Assembly (NCBI GenBank): GCA_938007995.1
Contig: CALLLW010000005.1
Coordinates: 1-64,000 of the forward strand
Direction of reading: 5' to 3'
From: an uncultured Granulosicoccaceae bacterium
GTDB taxonomy: Bacteria; Pseudomonadota; Gammaproteobacteria; Granulosicoccales; Granulosicoccaceae
Length of the DNA: 64,000 bases
Made by a program: the position numbers and the translations under genes. Below are positions 54,232 through 62,537 of the stretch, in pieces (positions within the stretch are counted from its first letter, which is position 1; the number at the start of each line of letters is the position of its first letter). Under the pieces are notes generated by a model. The model did not search any database. It was not told where the DNA came from and was given only the letters and a program-made list of their open reading frames with translations.

Positions 54232-55113
54232 ATGAGCAAAATCGGGTTTATCGGCGTCGGCTTAATGGGAGCTTCAATGGCTCACCGTTTAATAGATCAG
54301 GGTCACGAGTTGCAGATTCTTGGTAATCGCAACAGAGAAAATATTACCGCACTGGTCGATCGCGGCGCGACAGAGGCCGCCAGTGCGGCAGAGCTTGCGA
54401 AAGCCAGTGAGATAGTTATGTTGTGCGTTGGTACCTCTGATCAGGTCGAAAGCCGCATGCGTGGCGCTGATGGTGTGATTGCCGGCCTGAATTCAGATGC
54501 GGTAGTCATCGATTTTGGAACCTCTCTTCCGGCTTCAACAAGAGCGCTCGGTCAGGAGGTAGCCAACGCAGGTGGCCAGTATCTCGATGCGCCGCTTGGC
54601 AGAACCCCGGCTCACGCTAAAGACGGGCTGCTGAACATCATGTGCGCGGGCGATGAAGCGGCCTATAAAAAAGTCCTGCCGGTGTTGAATGATCTCGGTG
54701 AAAACGTATTTCATCTGGGCGGACTGGGTGCCGGGCATACGGTTAAATTAATCAACAACTTTTTCGGTATGACGGTTGCCAACGCGATGGCAGAGGCATT
54801 CGCGATGGCGGACGTACAGGGTGTGGAGCGAAATGCTGTTTACGAAGTCATGGCAGCCGGTCCGTTACACAGCGGCATGATGGATTTTGTCAAAGGCTAT
54901 GGTGTTGACGGTGATCCTGCACAGCTGGCTTTTGCGATTAAGAATGCTGCCAAAGATGTGGGCTACTATGCGCAGATGGCACAACAGGCTGGCGTTAAGA
55001 GTGTCATGTCTGCATCAACACTTGCAGCCCTGAGTGATGCCAATGCCACCGGCCGGGGCGATGAAATGGTCTCGCAAATGGTTGATTACTACGCATCCAA
55101 GCTGAAGGCCTGA
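54232..55113 (+). CDS. 3-hydroxyisobutyrate-dehydrogenase-family NAD(P) oxidoreductase
   Basis: 293 residues from the ATG at 54232 (AAGGGGTGAG upstream). The Rossmann start is IGFIGVGLMGASMAHRL, the substrate loop DAPLGRTPAHAKDG, and the catalytic Lys lies in HTVKLINNFFGM. Beta-hydroxyacid dehydrogenases of this group oxidise 3-hydroxyisobutyrate, tartronate semialdehyde or related acids. The substrate is not predictable here, and no valine-degradation gene is adjacent. Confidence 0.9.
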   Translation: MSKIGFIGVGLMGASMAHRLIDQGHELQILGNRNRENITALVDRGATEAASAAELAKASEIVMLCVGTSDQVESRMRGADGVIAGLNSDAVVIDFGTSLPASTRALGQEVANAGGQYLDAPLGRTPAHAKDGLLNIMCAGDEAAYKKVLPVLNDLGENVFHLGGLGAGHTVKLINNFFGMTVANAMAEAFAMADVQGVERNAVYEVMAAGPLHSGMMDFVKGYGVDGDPAQLAFAIKNAAKDVGYYAQMAQQAGVKSVMSASTLAALSDANATGRGDEMVSQMVDYYASKLKA

Positions 55114-55228
55114 GTCTCTTCTAAAAAAATTCAGAAGCTTTAACCCCCTTTTCCGATCTGCTGCGATTAAGTCGCTAAGGCAATAGCCATATTGCCGGCA
55201 CACTTAACGCAGCCTCGGGAGAGCGGGT

Positions 55229-56017
55229 ATGGATCCGCGAAATTATCAGATAGCAGCACTCAGTACGTTTATCAGTATTGGCGTGGTAACGCTGGGTTTT
55301 CAGATAGCGTGGATCAACGCAGTGGTTATTGTTGCTGTGGCTCTGCTTGCTCAATTCTGCTTGTTCCAGCAGGGCAGGTCATACGGTCCGTATAAAAGCG
55401 CCCTGATCTCTGCGTTATCACTGGTGCTGCTGTTGCGCACAGACGTTGTCGCTCTGGCCGCAGTGACCGCACTTATTGCTGTTGCCAGCAAGCGCTTCCT
55501 GTGCATTAAAGGCTGTCACGTCTTTAATCCCTCTGCATTTGCGCTGGTCGTGGTTACCACGCTTTTTCCTGCCGCTTATCTCTCTCCCGGGCAGTGGGGT
55601 GCGCTGGGTTTGTTGGCATTTGTTGTGGCTGGTATCGGGCTGCTGGTGGTAACGCGTGCGCAGAGACTTGATGTGACTTTGGCGTTTCTGGGCAGCTACG
55701 CACTGATTGTATTTTGCAGGGGCAGTTACCTGGGCGATCCGCCAGCCATCGCACTGCACCAGTTGCAAAGCGGTGCGTTGATCCTGTTTGCCTTTTTTAT
55801 GATCACTGATCCCAAAACCACACCGGCCAGCTCCATTGCACGGGTGGCATTCGGTGTCACTGTCGCTGTTGTCAGCGCGGTGTTGCAGTTTTATTTCTTT
55901 ATATCAACCGCTGTCATCTATGCACTGGTGTTACTGGCGCCGCTGGTGCCTGTTTTTAACTTTTATTCGAGGAGCTTTTGCCGTGAAAAATACTCTGTTT
56001 TGTCCCTTCGGACGTAA
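55229..56017 (+). CDS. NqrB/RnfD-like membrane protein, shortened
   Basis: 262 residues, almost entirely membrane helices, with the NqrB/RnfD hallmarks CHVFNPSAFALVVV and LFAFFMITDPKTTPAS. It is about 100 residues shorter than RnfD or NqrB and I cannot find the S-G-A-T flavinylation motif that carries covalent FMN, so it may not bind FMN in the usual way. No other nqr or rnf subunit is in the window. It overlaps a DUF2330 gene by 35 bases, with the ribosome site inside its own 3' end. Confidence 0.75.
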   Translation: MDPRNYQIAALSTFISIGVVTLGFQIAWINAVVIVAVALLAQFCLFQQGRSYGPYKSALISALSLVLLLRTDVVALAAVTALIAVASKRFLCIKGCHVFNPSAFALVVVTTLFPAAYLSPGQWGALGLLAFVVAGIGLLVVTRAQRLDVTLAFLGSYALIVFCRGSYLGDPPAIALHQLQSGALILFAFFMITDPKTTPASSIARVAFGVTVAVVSAVLQFYFFISTAVIYALVLLAPLVPVFNFYSRSFCREKYSVLSLRT

Positions 56018-57377
56018 TTCGAAAAACAACCGTATCAGGTTGATGACAATAAAAATCTTTTTTCTATTGCTGTTAACCGGTACAAGCCAAAGTGTTTTCA
56101 GCTTTTGCGGGTTCTATGTGGCCAAGGCTGATACTGATCTTTATAACAGTGCATCACAGGTCGTCATGGTGCGTGATGAAGACAGAACAGTCATCACCAT
56201 GGCAAATGATTTTCAGGGTGATGTTAAAGACTTTGCGATGGTGGTGCCGGTGCCAACATTTATTGAGCGAGAGCAGATCAATGTGGCTGAGCAGGCGCTG
56301 ATCGATCATCTGGATGCTTACACTGCTCCACGACTGGTAGAGTACTTTGATGAGAATCCGTGCAGGGTATACCGCCGGGAGCTATCAGCCAGTGTCGCGC
56401 TGGCTGATAGTGTGCAAACAAAGTCATTTGATGTCAGTGATGAAGCGTTGGGCGTGACAATCGAAGCCAGGTACACTGTTGGTGAGTATGACATTCTTAT
56501 ATTGAACGCCGATGAAAGTGCAGGTTTGATTCAATGGCTGGGTGACAACGACTATAAACTGCCGCAGGGTGCCGAGTCAGTCGTTGGTAGTTATCTTAAG
56601 CAGGATATGCGGTTTTTCGTTGCCAGAGTTAATCTTGAAGCACAGCAGTCTACAGGCTATACGCACCTCAGACCGCTGCAAATAGCCTTTGAAAGCCCTA
56701 AGTTTATGTTGCCGATTAGGTTGGGTACTTTGAATGCGGACGGTAAGCAGGAGCTCTTTGTTTATGCATTAACTCGTACGGGCAGGGTAGAAACTGCGAA
56801 TTATCGTACCGTGCGTATGCCTTCCAATCTTGAAATACCCGGATTTGTAAAAGGTCGCTTTGAAGAATTTTATCGCGATATGTTTACTCGTCAGAATAAA
56901 GCGGAAAATGAAAAAGCGGTATTTCTTGAATACGCCTGGGATATGGCATGGTGTGATCCGTGCGCAGCCGACCCGTTGGCCAATACCCAGCTAAGAAATC
57001 TGGGTGTATATTGGCTGGCGGATACAGGTGTTGACCAAAATAATCGTCGCCTGCAAGCCGGGCAGAATGTTTTTGTAACCAGGCTTCATTTGCGCTACGA
57101 CAGCAAAACTTTTCCTGATGATTTGAAATTTATCGAGACAGGTAATCGCACCAACTTTCAAGGCCGATACGTGATGCGGCATGCATGGGATGGAGAAATG
57201 CGTTGTGACGCCGCGATGGACTATCTTGCAATGGTGCGGCAACGCAACATCGCTGCAGGTAATCAACTAGCAAGCTTAACCGGTTGGGATCGAAGCGAAA
57301 TTGCCGAGCTTATCGGTGTGGCTGATTTGCCGGATCGGGAAAAGTGGTGGCGAAGGATTTGGTCACCAGATCAGTAG
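55983..57377 (+). CDS. DUF2330-domain protein
   Basis: 464 residues from a GTG at 55983, with GAGGAG eight bases upstream; an ATG at 56043 would give a neater signal peptide (FFLLLLTGTSQSVFS). DUF2330 features are FCGFYVAKADTDLYNSASQVV, RTVITMANDFQGDVKDFAMVVPVP and a conserved CDPC in MAWCDPCAADPL. Four further cysteines suggest disulphides. It is probably periplasmic and its function is unknown. Overlap with the NqrB/RnfD-like gene implies a joint role, perhaps a redox function. Confidence 0.82.
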   Translation: MKNTLFCPFGRNSKNNRIRLMTIKIFFLLLLTGTSQSVFSFCGFYVAKADTDLYNSASQVVMVRDEDRTVITMANDFQGDVKDFAMVVPVPTFIEREQINVAEQALIDHLDAYTAPRLVEYFDENPCRVYRRELSASVALADSVQTKSFDVSDEALGVTIEARYTVGEYDILILNADESAGLIQWLGDNDYKLPQGAESVVGSYLKQDMRFFVARVNLEAQQSTGYTHLRPLQIAFESPKFMLPIRLGTLNADGKQELFVYALTRTGRVETANYRTVRMPSNLEIPGFVKGRFEEFYRDMFTRQNKAENEKAVFLEYAWDMAWCDPCAADPLANTQLRNLGVYWLADTGVDQNNRRLQAGQNVFVTRLHLRYDSKTFPDDLKFIETGNRTNFQGRYVMRHAWDGEMRCDAAMDYLAMVRQRNIAAGNQLASLTGWDRSEIAELIGVADLPDREKWWRRIWSPDQ

Positions 57378-57392
57378 TTGTGTTAAGCACTT

Positions 57393-57428
57393 CCAAAAAA
57401 AAGCCCGGTCAGCAAGCTAACCGGGCTT
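57393..57428. terminator. bidirectional terminator between DUF2330 and spondin genes
   Basis: AAGCCCGGT (57401-57409) pairs with ACCGGGCTT (57420-57428). The run of A before it gives a T8 tail on the minus strand (spondin gene), and a weaker T-rich tail serves the plus strand. Confidence 0.85.
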
Positions 57429-57451
57429 CTTCATTACGTGTTGAGTTCGGC

Positions 57452-58342
57452 TTAGTTACGCACGATCTCAATCATTAACACCTCATCACTGGTTGCGAAG
57501 TCCCAGTTAGCTCCTGCAGGAGTATTAGGTGTTGCAGTCTGGCCCGGGTGTGGACCGATTGCTACACGCGGATCTTCGAGAGGCGCTTCCACGACGTCGA
57601 CCATGGTGCCGTCAGCACGTGTTCTGCACGGAGGCGGGAAGAAAGAGTATGAATCATCCTGATTATCGCGTGTGCCCGCGTCGTAAGGCAGGGACATAAT
57701 GACAACTGGATCAGAACCAGAAGGCAGCTCTACAGAATCAACGCCGGCAATACCGTCATTAGTACAGATGATCATGTTTACTGCACTGAAGACCTGGTTT
57801 GATGCTTCTGTGTTCAGTGTGATGGTAGATGATGCACCTGGCAGCAAAGGCGTTGCACCAGACTCGCCTGCAGCACTGACAACGTCAGGGTTGGCAGTCG
57901 CGAATTCAACCAGAGGGCCATTGTTACCCATCTCGGCAATTACCTGGATCGCATCGCTTGCCGGCTCACCAATCTGGAACAGGTGGACGCTTGGATCGTG
58001 GATCGCAACAACAGGGGCGGTCATTGGCTGGCCCTGTGTCATGTTGGTGAAGGTCACCTGGAAAGAGCCTGGCTCGCTGACAATGCCACTTGCGTCGCCA
58101 TCGCCACCATCTGTGTCACCACCGTCGGCGTCGCTGTCGCCGCCATCAGTATCGTCACCGTCGGTGTCATCACCATCTGTACCGTCACCGTCTGTACCGT
58201 CACCATCTGTACCATCGCCATCAGTGCCGTCGACTACTGGCGTTTCAACACCACCGTTGCCGTCATCATCATCGTCACTGTCACAAGCGGATAGCGCGAC
58301 CAGTGCTGAAGCCAGTAGTACTGCTGTTAGCTTACGTTTCAT
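57452..58342 (-). CDS. spondin-domain lipoprotein with Asp/Gly repeat linker
   Basis: 296 residues. The lipobox is LSAC (Cys20). An Asp/Gly/Thr-rich linker of repeated DGTDGDG-type units runs to about residue 88. Then a spondin_N-like domain follows: FQVTFTNMTQGQPMTAPVVAIHD, VIAEMGNNGPLVEF, MIICTNDGIAGVDS and YDAGTRDNQ. The acidic linker may bind calcium or act as a flexible stalk to hold the domain away from the membrane. A surface adhesion-type role is inferred from the fold. Confidence 0.8.
   Translation of the reverse strand: MKRKLTAVLLASALVALSACDSDDDDDGNGGVETPVVDGTDGDGTDGDGTDGDGTDGDDTDGDDTDGGDSDADGGDTDGGDGDASGIVSEPGSFQVTFTNMTQGQPMTAPVVAIHDPSVHLFQIGEPASDAIQVIAEMGNNGPLVEFATANPDVVSAAGESGATPLLPGASSTITLNTEASNQVFSAVNMIICTNDGIAGVDSVELPSGSDPVVIMSLPYDAGTRDNQDDSYSFFPPPCRTRADGTMVDVVEAPLEDPRVAIGPHPGQTATPNTPAGANWDFATSDEVLMIEIVRN
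58094..58231 (-). repeat. Asp/Gly codon repeats in the lipoprotein linker
   Basis: Roughly 15-bp imperfect units encode DGTDGDG-type repeats. It is a likely place for length polymorphism. Confidence 0.75.
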
Positions 58343-58495
58343 TATATCTCCGGGTTTACTCTTGGTTTATATTGATTTGTGCATCGGCTGACACAGCAGC
58401 ACTTAGCAGCGGTTTTACGCGGTACTTACTACTCCACGATTGTATGACATGCAGGCGTGATTTAGTTGTGCTGAATTTATTACGAAAACATTACA

Positions 58496-58529
58496 AAACT
58501 ATTGTAAAGACATATCTTTACAATAGTTT
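58496..58529 (-). terminator. 14-bp hairpin terminator after the BtuF-like gene
   Basis: AAACTATTGTAAAG (58496-58509) pairs perfectly with CTTTACAATAGTTT (58516-58529) around ACATAT, and on the minus strand is followed by a T-rich tail. It lies 20 bases past the stop of the BtuF-like gene. Confidence 0.75.
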
Positions 58530-58550
58530 GGTTAGCTCGCAGCTTGCTGC

Positions 58551-59363
58551 CTAATCCCATTGACTTACTGACTGAGTGATAATTTTCTCTATTATTTCAA
58601 TGCCTTCGGTCAGTGCTGCCGGACCGGGCTGGAGTATCAGCGGGGATTTAATTTCATGTAAATCGTTATTTTTCACGGCGGTGATCGACTGCCAGTCATT
58701 CCTTGCTGCAACTTTTTCGGGGCGGAATTTTTTGCCGCACCAGGAGCCAATGATGATATCCGGGTTCGCATCGATGACACGCTGTGGATCAGCAATGATA
58801 CGGTCTGCACCTCCGGCCTGTTGTGCGAGCTCCGGAAAGCAGTCGTCACCACCGGCGATTTCGATAAGCTCGGAGACCCAACGGATTGCCGAGATCATCG
58901 GCTCGTCCCATTCTTCAAAATATATCCGTGGCCGCCGGCTACGTTGTTGCGCTCGAGCGGCACAGGCATGTAAATCACAGATGTACTGCTGCACTAGCTG
59001 TTGACCTTTGTCTGTAGCGCCAGTCAGAGCGGCCAGCTGCAGTATCATGCTGAGAATCTCGCTGACGGATCTGTGATTCAACAGCAGCACATTCACGCCT
59101 CGCTTGATAAGATCGCGAGCAATATCAGCCTGCAGATCCGAAAACCCGATCACCAGATCCGGCTGAAGATCGATAATTTTTTCGATTTTTGCCGAGGTGA
59201 AAGCGGAGACTCGAGGTTTTTCTTTTCTCGCTTGTGGCGGTCTGACGGTAAATCCGGAGATGCCAACGATGCGATCCTGTTCACCCAGCAGGTATAATGT
59301 TTCTGTGGTTTCTTCGGTCAGGCAAACAATCCGTTCCGGGTACTTGGCTTTCAGGTTCAACAA
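58551..59363 (-). CDS. BtuF-like cobalamin-binding-family protein without signal peptide
   Basis: 270 residues of the periplasmic binding protein fold (class III helical backbone): RIVCLTEETTETLYLLGEQDRIVGIS, KIEKIIDLQPDLVIGFSDLQADIA, and a late PDIIIGSWCGKK. Normally such proteins bring vitamin B12 or iron chelates to an importer. Here the sequence starts directly in the domain with no signal peptide or lipobox, and no BtuC/BtuD is near, so it would stay in the cytoplasm. Either an upstream start is missing, or it is a cytoplasmic relative. Confidence 0.75.
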   Translation of the reverse strand: MLNLKAKYPERIVCLTEETTETLYLLGEQDRIVGISGFTVRPPQARKEKPRVSAFTSAKIEKIIDLQPDLVIGFSDLQADIARDLIKRGVNVLLLNHRSVSEILSMILQLAALTGATDKGQQLVQQYICDLHACAARAQQRSRRPRIYFEEWDEPMISAIRWVSELIEIAGGDDCFPELAQQAGGADRIIADPQRVIDANPDIIIGSWCGKKFRPEKVAARNDWQSITAVKNNDLHEIKSPLILQPGPAALTEGIEIIEKIITQSVSQWD

Positions 59364-59489
59364 TGGACCACCGCGCTGTAGTTACATGCAATTGCAATAA
59401 CTTTTCAGTGTTAGATGTATAGATCAAAGATGCGCAGGCAATAATACAGATACTTGTGCATCAGTTCGATTTGAGATCAGTAACAGTAC

Positions 59490-61163
59490 ATGACTACAGA
59501 AGTTGACACAGTAACGCGTTCCGGTGGTCCGGCCGGCCTGCAAAAGTATGGTCTGCTGTTGATGGGCATCTTTCTCATCATGCTGTCCGGTGGTCGGTTT
59601 GTTACGCCTGTAGCGGCGTTTCTGGCACCGGTTTTCCTGCTGCGCTACACCCGAAACACGCCGGTCTTGTCTGCAATGGTCGTGCTCTATGTATTGCTTT
59701 TTTTGAGTCTTCTTGTGCGTTTGCACGATTACCTTGCTGTTGATCGTCCGTTGAATCTGGTTTTTATTGCGGGCTTTGCACTGCTTGAGTTGCTGCCGTT
59801 TTTTGCCGACCGAACGCTTCGTGACTACCTGCCGACTTTTTTAAGGCCACTGGTGTTACCCAGCTGTTTTGTCGTGCTGAGTTTTATCGTGTCACCGTTA
59901 ATGCCGTTTGGTACGATGGCAGAAAAAGCCTACTCGCAGATTGGTAATCAGGAGCTGCTGCAAGTGCTGGCATTTACCGGTACACACGGGATCACATTTA
60001 TGATCCTCTGGTTTGCAGCGACTATGGCGTCCTTTTGGGACTCCGGTTTTGTCTGGAAGCGCAATCGCGCGCAGCTCATGCCATTGGCCCTGGTTCTGAT
60101 GATTGTTTTTGTTTCTGGTGGTTTCCGGATTATTTTTGATGAAAACGAATCTCCAACAGTTCGAATGGCCGGTGTTGTCGTATCGTCAGACGCGTTGCAG
60201 CGTGAGTTGCAGAGTGCGGTTCAATTCGCTGATGACCTTGAGCGTGACCTGGCAGATGCAGCAGTCACAGCACAATTAGATGAGTTGTCCGGCCTCACAG
60301 CGCTTGTGGCCGGGGCAGAAGCGCGGATTGTCGTGTGGTCAGAAGCGGCTTTAGTTAGTTATAAAAGTGGCGAACCTGTAGTGAATGCGTCTATATCTGC
60401 GCTGGCACTGGAACACCGTATTTATCTGATCGCATCGTTAGCAGTTATCGACGATACAGCCGAACCGAACAGTGACTCTCAAACACAACCAGTGGAAAAC
60501 AAGCTGCTGGTCTTTAGCCCGGATGGCGAAAAACTCGGGCAATACATCAAGGCCAGCTATCTTGGGGGCAAAAACAATCCGGGAGGCAAAAACAATCCGG
60601 GGGGTGAAAACAATCTGGCCGGTGTCGGCGCACCGCTATTGATCGATACACCGCATGGCAAGCTTGCTTTCGGCATCGGTTTCGATACAGATTTCCCTGC
60701 GTTGATAAGGCAGTCGGGCAGTGCAGATATCTTAATTGCACCTTCTGCAGACTGGCGTGCAATTGCACCACACCATAGTTTGATGGCAACCTTTCGCGGT
60801 GTAGAGAACGGTTTCTCGGTGTTCAGGCCAACCAGCTATGGTACGTCGATAGCGAGTGACTCACACGGTCGACTACTTGCGCGTACTGATCACTTCAGAA
60901 GTAATAACAATACTTTTATTGCAGAGGTACCCACCGCCGGTATAGACACCTTTTTTAGCCGTGCAGGCAACTGGTTTGCCTGGCTGGTAGTGGCATTGCT
61001 GCTATTGCTTTGTATTATTGCGTTGCTCTCTGCAAGCAAAAGAAAGAATCGTCCTACAGGTGGCGGACCGCCTGATCCTGATGCAGCCAAAGATCGCAGC
61101 CGTATAACAGCTATCCAGTGGCGCGAAGCGGAAAGGGATAATAATCTGCACCGCAACAACTGA
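59490..61163 (+). CDS. Lnt-like membrane nitrilase homologue lacking catalytic cysteine
   Basis: 557 residues: five or six membrane helices to residue ~210, a periplasmic nitrilase-fold domain at ~225-480, and a last helix near 495-515. In apolipoprotein N-acyltransferases and other nitrilases the triad is Glu-Lys-Cys. Here Glu285 (VVWSEAAL) and Lys354 (GQYIKASY) are present, but the Cys position in the usual ICFD motif is Gly397 (IGFDTDF). It also carries a GGKNNP repeat just after the lysine. It is probably inactive as an acyltransferase or has a changed role. Confidence 0.8.
   Translation: MTTEVDTVTRSGGPAGLQKYGLLLMGIFLIMLSGGRFVTPVAAFLAPVFLLRYTRNTPVLSAMVVLYVLLFLSLLVRLHDYLAVDRPLNLVFIAGFALLELLPFFADRTLRDYLPTFLRPLVLPSCFVVLSFIVSPLMPFGTMAEKAYSQIGNQELLQVLAFTGTHGITFMILWFAATMASFWDSGFVWKRNRAQLMPLALVLMIVFVSGGFRIIFDENESPTVRMAGVVVSSDALQRELQSAVQFADDLERDLADAAVTAQLDELSGLTALVAGAEARIVVWSEAALVSYKSGEPVVNASISALALEHRIYLIASLAVIDDTAEPNSDSQTQPVENKLLVFSPDGEKLGQYIKASYLGGKNNPGGKNNPGGENNLAGVGAPLLIDTPHGKLAFGIGFDTDFPALIRQSGSADILIAPSADWRAIAPHHSLMATFRGVENGFSVFRPTSYGTSIASDSHGRLLARTDHFRSNNNTFIAEVPTAGIDTFFSRAGNWFAWLVVALLLLLCIIALLSASKRKNRPTGGGPPDPDAAKDRSRITAIQWREAERDNNLHRNN
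60564..60617 (+). repeat. three 18-bp repeats encoding GGKNNP
   Basis: Three consecutive 18-bp units (GGAGGCAAAAACAATCCG-type, the third with GAA for AAA) lie inside the nitrilase domain, encoding GGKNNP-GGKNNP-GGENNL. They insert a polar loop next to catalytic Lys354. Confidence 0.85.
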
Positions 61164-61194
61164 GCTTACAGATAAGAAACTATAGGTGGAGGGT

Positions 61195-61227
61195 CACAAA
61201 AAAAAGCCAGCGCGATATTGTCTGGCT
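61195..61227 (-). terminator. intrinsic terminator of the DUF937 gene
   Basis: AAGCCAG (61203-61209) pairs with CTGGCTT (61221-61227). On the minus strand a run of eight T follows the stem. Confidence 0.8.
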
Positions 61228-61262
61228 TGGTTAAAATAACGTGGTACGCAATCCGGTTATTG

Positions 61263-61853
61263 CTATCTGACTGCCGCTTTGACAGCCATGCTGAGAAGAT
61301 CATCCCACATGGAACCGTCTTTATCTGCATCCAGAAAACTCTCAAGCATGCCACGTTGCCTGGTGGATGCAACACCGCTGCTAAAGATGTCATTGTTAGA
61401 TGATGAGCCACCAAATACGCTACCACTGTTTCCCTTGTTGAGGAATTTTTTGCTCAGTGCACTCAACACTAAAGGCGCTAGCAAAGGCAGTGCTTTCTTC
61501 ATTAATGACGACGACAAACCGGCTTGTTGTGCACCGTAATTCGCAACGTTCCGACTGACATCCTTGCTGCCGAATATATGCCCGAGAATCGAGTTACCGT
61601 CACTGACGGTTTTGCTTTGACCAAGAGTGGCAGGTTGATCGAAGTAGTTGTGATGATTGCCGTTTTGCAGTGCTCCGATAAGGCTGGATAACCCACTGTC
61701 TGAAGATGCGTTATTCTGAATGCCGCGCGTTAGAGCAGGGATAAGCTGACCGGCAGCTGTGCGCGCCTGGCCTTCGCTAACACCCAGCTGTCGTGCCAGT
61801 TCGCTGACGACATCTGAACTTTGATCACCGATCAATGATTCGAGAATATTCAT
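61263..61853 (-). CDS. DUF937-domain protein
   Basis: 196 residues. The N-terminal half (NILESLIGDQSSDVVSELARQLGVSEGQARTAAGQLIPAL) and GNSILGHIFGSKD match DUF937. The C-terminal part is a Gly/Ser linker and a short DADKDGSMWDDLL segment resembling a calcium-binding loop. The family has no established function. It has its own terminator. Confidence 0.85.
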   Translation of the reverse strand: MNILESLIGDQSSDVVSELARQLGVSEGQARTAAGQLIPALTRGIQNNASSDSGLSSLIGALQNGNHHNYFDQPATLGQSKTVSDGNSILGHIFGSKDVSRNVANYGAQQAGLSSSLMKKALPLLAPLVLSALSKKFLNKGNSGSVFGGSSSNNDIFSSGVASTRQRGMLESFLDADKDGSMWDDLLSMAVKAAVR

Positions 61854-61955
61854 GGTTTAATTCCTGTGCCGGCAGAGGCGGAATGCTTGCCGATCTATGT
61901 AACTTCACGATATATCACTGCAAGTATTCGCAGCGGGTTGTAGTAGTGTTTAGGC

Positions 61956-62435
61956 TTACAGCTGTTCGAGTATTTTCTCAGCCGAGCTGACTTCGTACAC
62001 AGGCCCGTCTTCAACATTCAGATGAGTGACCTTGCCGTCGTCTACGATCATTGAAAAACGCTGTGAGCGAACACCGAGGCCGCGCTCGATCAGATCAAGC
62101 TCAAGGCCCAGTGATTTTGTGTATGCTGCACTGCCGTCTGCCGCCATCAGCAGTTCATCTGCATTCTGGGTTTTGCCCCAGGCACTCATCACAAACGGGT
62201 CGTTCACTGACATACAAACAATACGCTCGATCCCTTTGGCTTTGATTTTATCTGCGTTAGCAATAAAACTCGGCAGATGTGATTCCGAGCAGGTAGGTGT
62301 AAATGCACCGGGAACCGCAAACAGTACAACCTTTTTACCGCTAAACAGCTCTTCGGTAGTGATTGATTCAGGACCTTTTTCACCCATAAAGCTCAGAGTG
62401 CCGGCAGGCATGGTATCGCCAACTTGAATAGACAT
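61956..62435 (-). CDS. Prx5-type peroxiredoxin
   Basis: 159 residues from the ATG at 62435. The active site is PGAFTPTCSESHLP with the peroxidatic Cys near residue 48 and the conserved Thr at the -3 position. It also has the Arg in RSQRFSMI. It reduces peroxides in the cytoplasm with thiol donors such as glutaredoxin, which is not fused here. It is a single gene. Confidence 0.93.
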   Translation of the reverse strand: MSIQVGDTMPAGTLSFMGEKGPESITTEELFSGKKVVLFAVPGAFTPTCSESHLPSFIANADKIKAKGIERIVCMSVNDPFVMSAWGKTQNADELLMAADGSAAYTKSLGLELDLIERGLGVRSQRFSMIVDDGKVTHLNVEDGPVYEVSSAEKILEQL

Positions 62436-62537
62436 TGTTTCACCATTGGAAAGTGGAATGTGCAGGCATGAAAACACAGACGTCAATCGGCGTAAAGGGC
62501 GTCTGGTAATTACTTAAGCCGGTGTGTCGGCTGCGGC

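Noticed and set aside
55836..55982. Long N-terminus of the DUF2330 protein
   Set aside because: It is an out-of-frame shadow of the NqrB/RnfD-like gene; GAGGAG supports the start at 55983.
58090..58554. His/Arg-rich plus-strand frame opposite the spondin lipoprotein
   Set aside because: Its odd composition is the reverse reading of the Asp/Gly codon repeats of the real gene.
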